This document shows, piece after piece, positions 3,515-5,641 of a DNA stretch of 5,641 nt. The stretch covers positions 1 to 5,641 of the forward strand of contig CAZAJS010000077.1 of NCBI GenBank assembly GCA_964485635.1, in the 5' to 3' direction. The notes below the pieces were generated by a model. The model saw only the letters and a list, made by a program, of their open reading frames with translations, was not told the DNA's origin and did not search any database. Source of the DNA: CAZAJS01 sp964485635. GTDB taxonomy: Bacteria; Pseudomonadota; Gammaproteobacteria; Francisellales; Francisellaceae. Numbering within the stretch: position 1 is the first letter of the stretch; every line of letters starts with the position of its first letter. A program made the translations under genes and the position numbers.

Positions 3515-5641
3515 GTGTTTGCTATTATCGTTAGCTTTTTTGTCATTGCAAGTATTGTATTATTGCGTGTTAGACCTATGTTATGGGTTCAGCACTTTTA
3601 TCGAGATTATCAGTATTATGTTAGTGGATGTGAAAATTTAACAGCTCGCCACTTCATTGTTACAAGCGCTTTAACGCCAATGCTTGCTTGGAAAGTCAAA
3701 CAACATTATGGGATACAAGAACGTATTGCATTATGTTTATCAGATCAATCTAATTTATTTGGTATTACAAAAAAATGTTGGCAGCTACTTGGTATTGATG
3801 TTATTCATGATCCAAAATTTGCACTCAAAAATGCAGTTATTATGGCAGATATCGGATTTGATGAACTATTTCAAGATCAATTAATTCATCCGATTTATGT
3901 ATTAGGTGATACACGGTCTAGTTGTATTCGACCATATCCATTTCAAATTCAAGTTGGTACAGTAATTCAAGCAGATGCTTTATCGGATGCTTATTGGAAA
4001 GATTTAGAAATCAATGCATGGCATCAATATGCCAAACGTTTTTCATGCATCAGTGCTTTAACTATTTTGCGAGCAAAACATAAGAAAAATCAATTTCAAC
4101 TTATTGATGGACATGTTGGCACCACATTAAATGCGCATCAAATGTTAACAGGAGTATTATTGTTTAAAAATCATTTGTCAGAAAAGCTAACAAAACAAAA
4201 TATTGGTGTTTGTTTGCCAACTGGGGCAGGAGCTGTCATTGCATTGAATAGTTGTTTATTACTTGGCAAAACAGTCGTTGAGTTAAATTATACAGCAACG
4301 CCTTCATTGATGGCAGAGGCTTTAGCCGACGTCAACGTTAAACAAGTGATCACATCAAAACGATTTTTAGAAAAACTAAAACAAAAGGGTTTTGATTTTA
4401 CTGAAGTTTTAAAAGAAAAATTTGAATTAATTTTTCTAGAGGATATTAAAGCGTCAATTCGGAAAGCACAACAATTATCCATGTTATCAACCGTTAAGTT
4501 GACAAGCGCAAAAAAATTAATACAACAACATCAAACACCGATAAATACCGATCAAACAGCTGTCATTTTATTTAGCAGTGGTAGTGAAGGGCATCCAAAA
4601 TCAATTGCATTAAGTCATAAAAACATTATTGCTAATGCAAAGCAGGGTTTATATAGTTTGCAATTATCACAATCAGATACAATTTTTAGTATTTTACCGC
4701 CATTTCATGCATTTGGACTGACTGTTACGGTCATTCTGCCCATTATCGAGGGAATGCGAATGGTCTGTTATCCTGATCCAACGGATGTTGGTCAATTAGC
4801 AAAATTAGCTCGACAATATCAACCAACCACACTATGTGCCACTTCAACCCTTTTACGATTATATGCAAAAAGTAAGCAAATGTCGCCAGAGAGTCTTGCT
4901 TCAATTAATCATATTATTGCTGGTGCTGAACGATTAATTCCAGAAGTTCGAACTGCTTTTGAAAAGAAATTTAATAAAATAATTTATGAAGGGTATGGTG
5001 CAACAGAATTATCTCCCATTATTAGTGTTAATCTTCCTGATACACAGTGGGAAAAACGTCATAAAATTGGTAGTGTTGGTAAATCTCTTCCGGGTATTGG
5101 TTGTCGTGTGATTGATCCAAAAACAAATGATAGTTTGCCGTGTGGAAAATCTGGGATGCTATGTTTTACAGGCGTTAACTTAATGAAAGGCTACCTGAAT
5201 GCCTCTGAGAAAATGGATCAAGTTTTGTTTAATCAAGATGGCCATACATGGTATCAAACAGGGGATAAAGGATATATTGATCAGCAAGGATTTATTTATA
5301 TTATTGATCGTTATGCACGTTTTGCTAAAGTAGGGGGCGAAATGATTAGTTTATCATGGCTAGAGGATCAAATTGCACAAGGACTAGGTTGTGAATTTGA
5401 AACACAAGAGTTATTAGCTGTTGCAACGCCTGATGCAAAAAAAGGTGAAGTTATTAGTTTAATGTATACCGCACCAATTTCCCGGCAAACAATGCGCGAA
5501 ACGGTCCAGTCAATCCTTTCAAATAGTCTATGCAAACCGACTTATTTTTTTCAAGTAGAACAAATTCCACAATTAGGATCTGGTAAAACACACTATGCAG
5601 CAGCAAAACAACAAGTAGCTCATTGGCTGTCTGACAAACCT
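3515..5641 (+). CDS. Aas-like protein: degenerate PlsC-type domain fused to acyl-ACP synthetase; 3' end beyond window
   Basis: The frame starts at GTG 3515, with AGGTGAT (3504-3510), complementary to the 16S rRNA tail, just upstream and an in-frame stop at 3500. It is open through base 5641 (709 residues). E. coli Aas has about 719 residues, so few are likely missing. Aas activates fatty acids on acyl carrier protein with ATP and reacylates lysophospholipid at the inner membrane. Residues 2-17 are a hydrophobic anchor followed by Arg18 and Arg20. Residues 30-180 follow the PlsC half of Aas but lack HX4D (Leu53 and Ala58 at those places) and the FPEGR block. From about 185 onward the adenylating domain is intact: SSGSEGHPK (354-362), PPFHAFGLT, EGYGATE (492-498), YQTGD (580-584), RFAKVGGEM (602-610) and C-terminal Lys691 in LGSGK. 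GSEGHPK is typical of Aas rather than acyl-CoA ligases. Acyl-ACP synthetase activity is likely; acyltransferase activity is doubtful. Confidence 0.88.
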   Translation, partial: MFAIIVSFFVIASIVLLRVRPMLWVQHFYRDYQYYVSGCENLTARHFIVTSALTPMLAWKVKQHYGIQERIALCLSDQSNLFGITKKCWQLLGIDVIHDPKFALKNAVIMADIGFDELFQDQLIHPIYVLGDTRSSCIRPYPFQIQVGTVIQADALSDAYWKDLEINAWHQYAKRFSCISALTILRAKHKKNQFQLIDGHVGTTLNAHQMLTGVLLFKNHLSEKLTKQNIGVCLPTGAGAVIALNSCLLLGKTVVELNYTATPSLMAEALADVNVKQVITSKRFLEKLKQKGFDFTEVLKEKFELIFLEDIKASIRKAQQLSMLSTVKLTSAKKLIQQHQTPINTDQTAVILFSSGSEGHPKSIALSHKNIIANAKQGLYSLQLSQSDTIFSILPPFHAFGLTVTVILPIIEGMRMVCYPDPTDVGQLAKLARQYQPTTLCATSTLLRLYAKSKQMSPESLASINHIIAGAERLIPEVRTAFEKKFNKIIYEGYGATELSPIISVNLPDTQWEKRHKIGSVGKSLPGIGCRVIDPKTNDSLPCGKSGMLCFTGVNLMKGYLNASEKMDQVLFNQDGHTWYQTGDKGYIDQQGFIYIIDRYARFAKVGGEMISLSWLEDQIAQGLGCEFETQELLAVATPDAKKGEVISLMYTAPISRQTMRETVQSILSNSLCKPTYFFQVEQIPQLGSGKTHYAAAKQQVAHWLSDKP

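Noticed and set aside
3684..3884. Small + strand reading frame of 66 codons starting at an ATG within the aas-like region.
   Set aside because: It lies in another frame of the continuous 709-codon aas-like gene, has no ribosome site and encodes a low-complexity, A/T-driven peptide.
4288..4482. Minus-strand reading frame of 64 codons opposite the synthetase domain.
   Set aside because: It is antisense to a well-supported domain, without recognisable motifs or its own initiation signals.
3515..5641. Ordinary acyl-CoA synthetase (FadD type) as the identity of the last gene.
   Set aside because: The GSEGHPK, HAFGLT and RFAKxxGEM signatures, the N-terminal PlsC-like layout and the overall length fit Aas better than FadD.
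1..5641. CRISPR arrays, insertion sequences, phage genes or defence systems.
   Set aside because: No spaced direct repeats, transposase motifs, terminal inverted repeats or defence-type domains were found on either strand.

Overview
The window reads as chromosomal DNA of a low-GC gammaproteobacterium. LolB is confined to gamma- and betaproteobacteria. The order lolB, ispE, tRNA-Gln(TTG) is a known gammaproteobacterial arrangement. HemB, RsfS, YrdA and the Aas-like protein all resemble their Escherichia coli relatives as I recall them. A/T-rich codon choice and A/T-rich intergenic DNA would suit a host-associated or fastidious lineage, but I cannot name a genus.

Layout. Bases 1-760 hold the 3' part of hemB (tetrapyrrole synthesis, + strand). 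It converges on rsfS (788-1132, - strand), a ribosome silencing factor. A 156-bp A/T-rich divergent intergenic region (1133-1288) carries a consensus -10 box for rsfS and an imperfect dyad with a candidate -10 box for the rightward operon. Bases 1289-3305 are a tightly packed operon of yrdA (gamma-carbonic-anhydrase-like), lolB (outer-membrane lipoprotein receptor) and ispE (isoprenoid precursor kinase), joined by a 4-base overlap and then a 1- or 13-base overlap. The end of ispE runs 10 bases into a complete tRNA-Gln gene (3296-3370), which may have its own promoter inside ispE.

Bases 3371-3514 are a gene-free A/T-rich spacer with a perfect 10-bp palindrome and a candidate extended -10 promoter. 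From a GTG at 3515 a single reading frame stays open to the last base of the window (709 codons). It encodes an Aas-like protein: a membrane-anchored N-terminal domain that looks like an eroded PlsC acyltransferase, followed by an intact-looking acyl-ACP synthetase (AMP-binding) domain.

Most genes here are conserved housekeeping functions, several tied to the cell envelope: LolB for lipoprotein delivery, IspE for undecaprenyl and quinone precursors, and the Aas-like protein for acyl-chain activation. The observation most worth following is the Aas-like protein, whose acyltransferase catalytic residues appear to be lost while its adenylating domain keeps every motif I can check. The overlap of ispE with tRNA-Gln and the lack of prs after that tRNA are secondary points.
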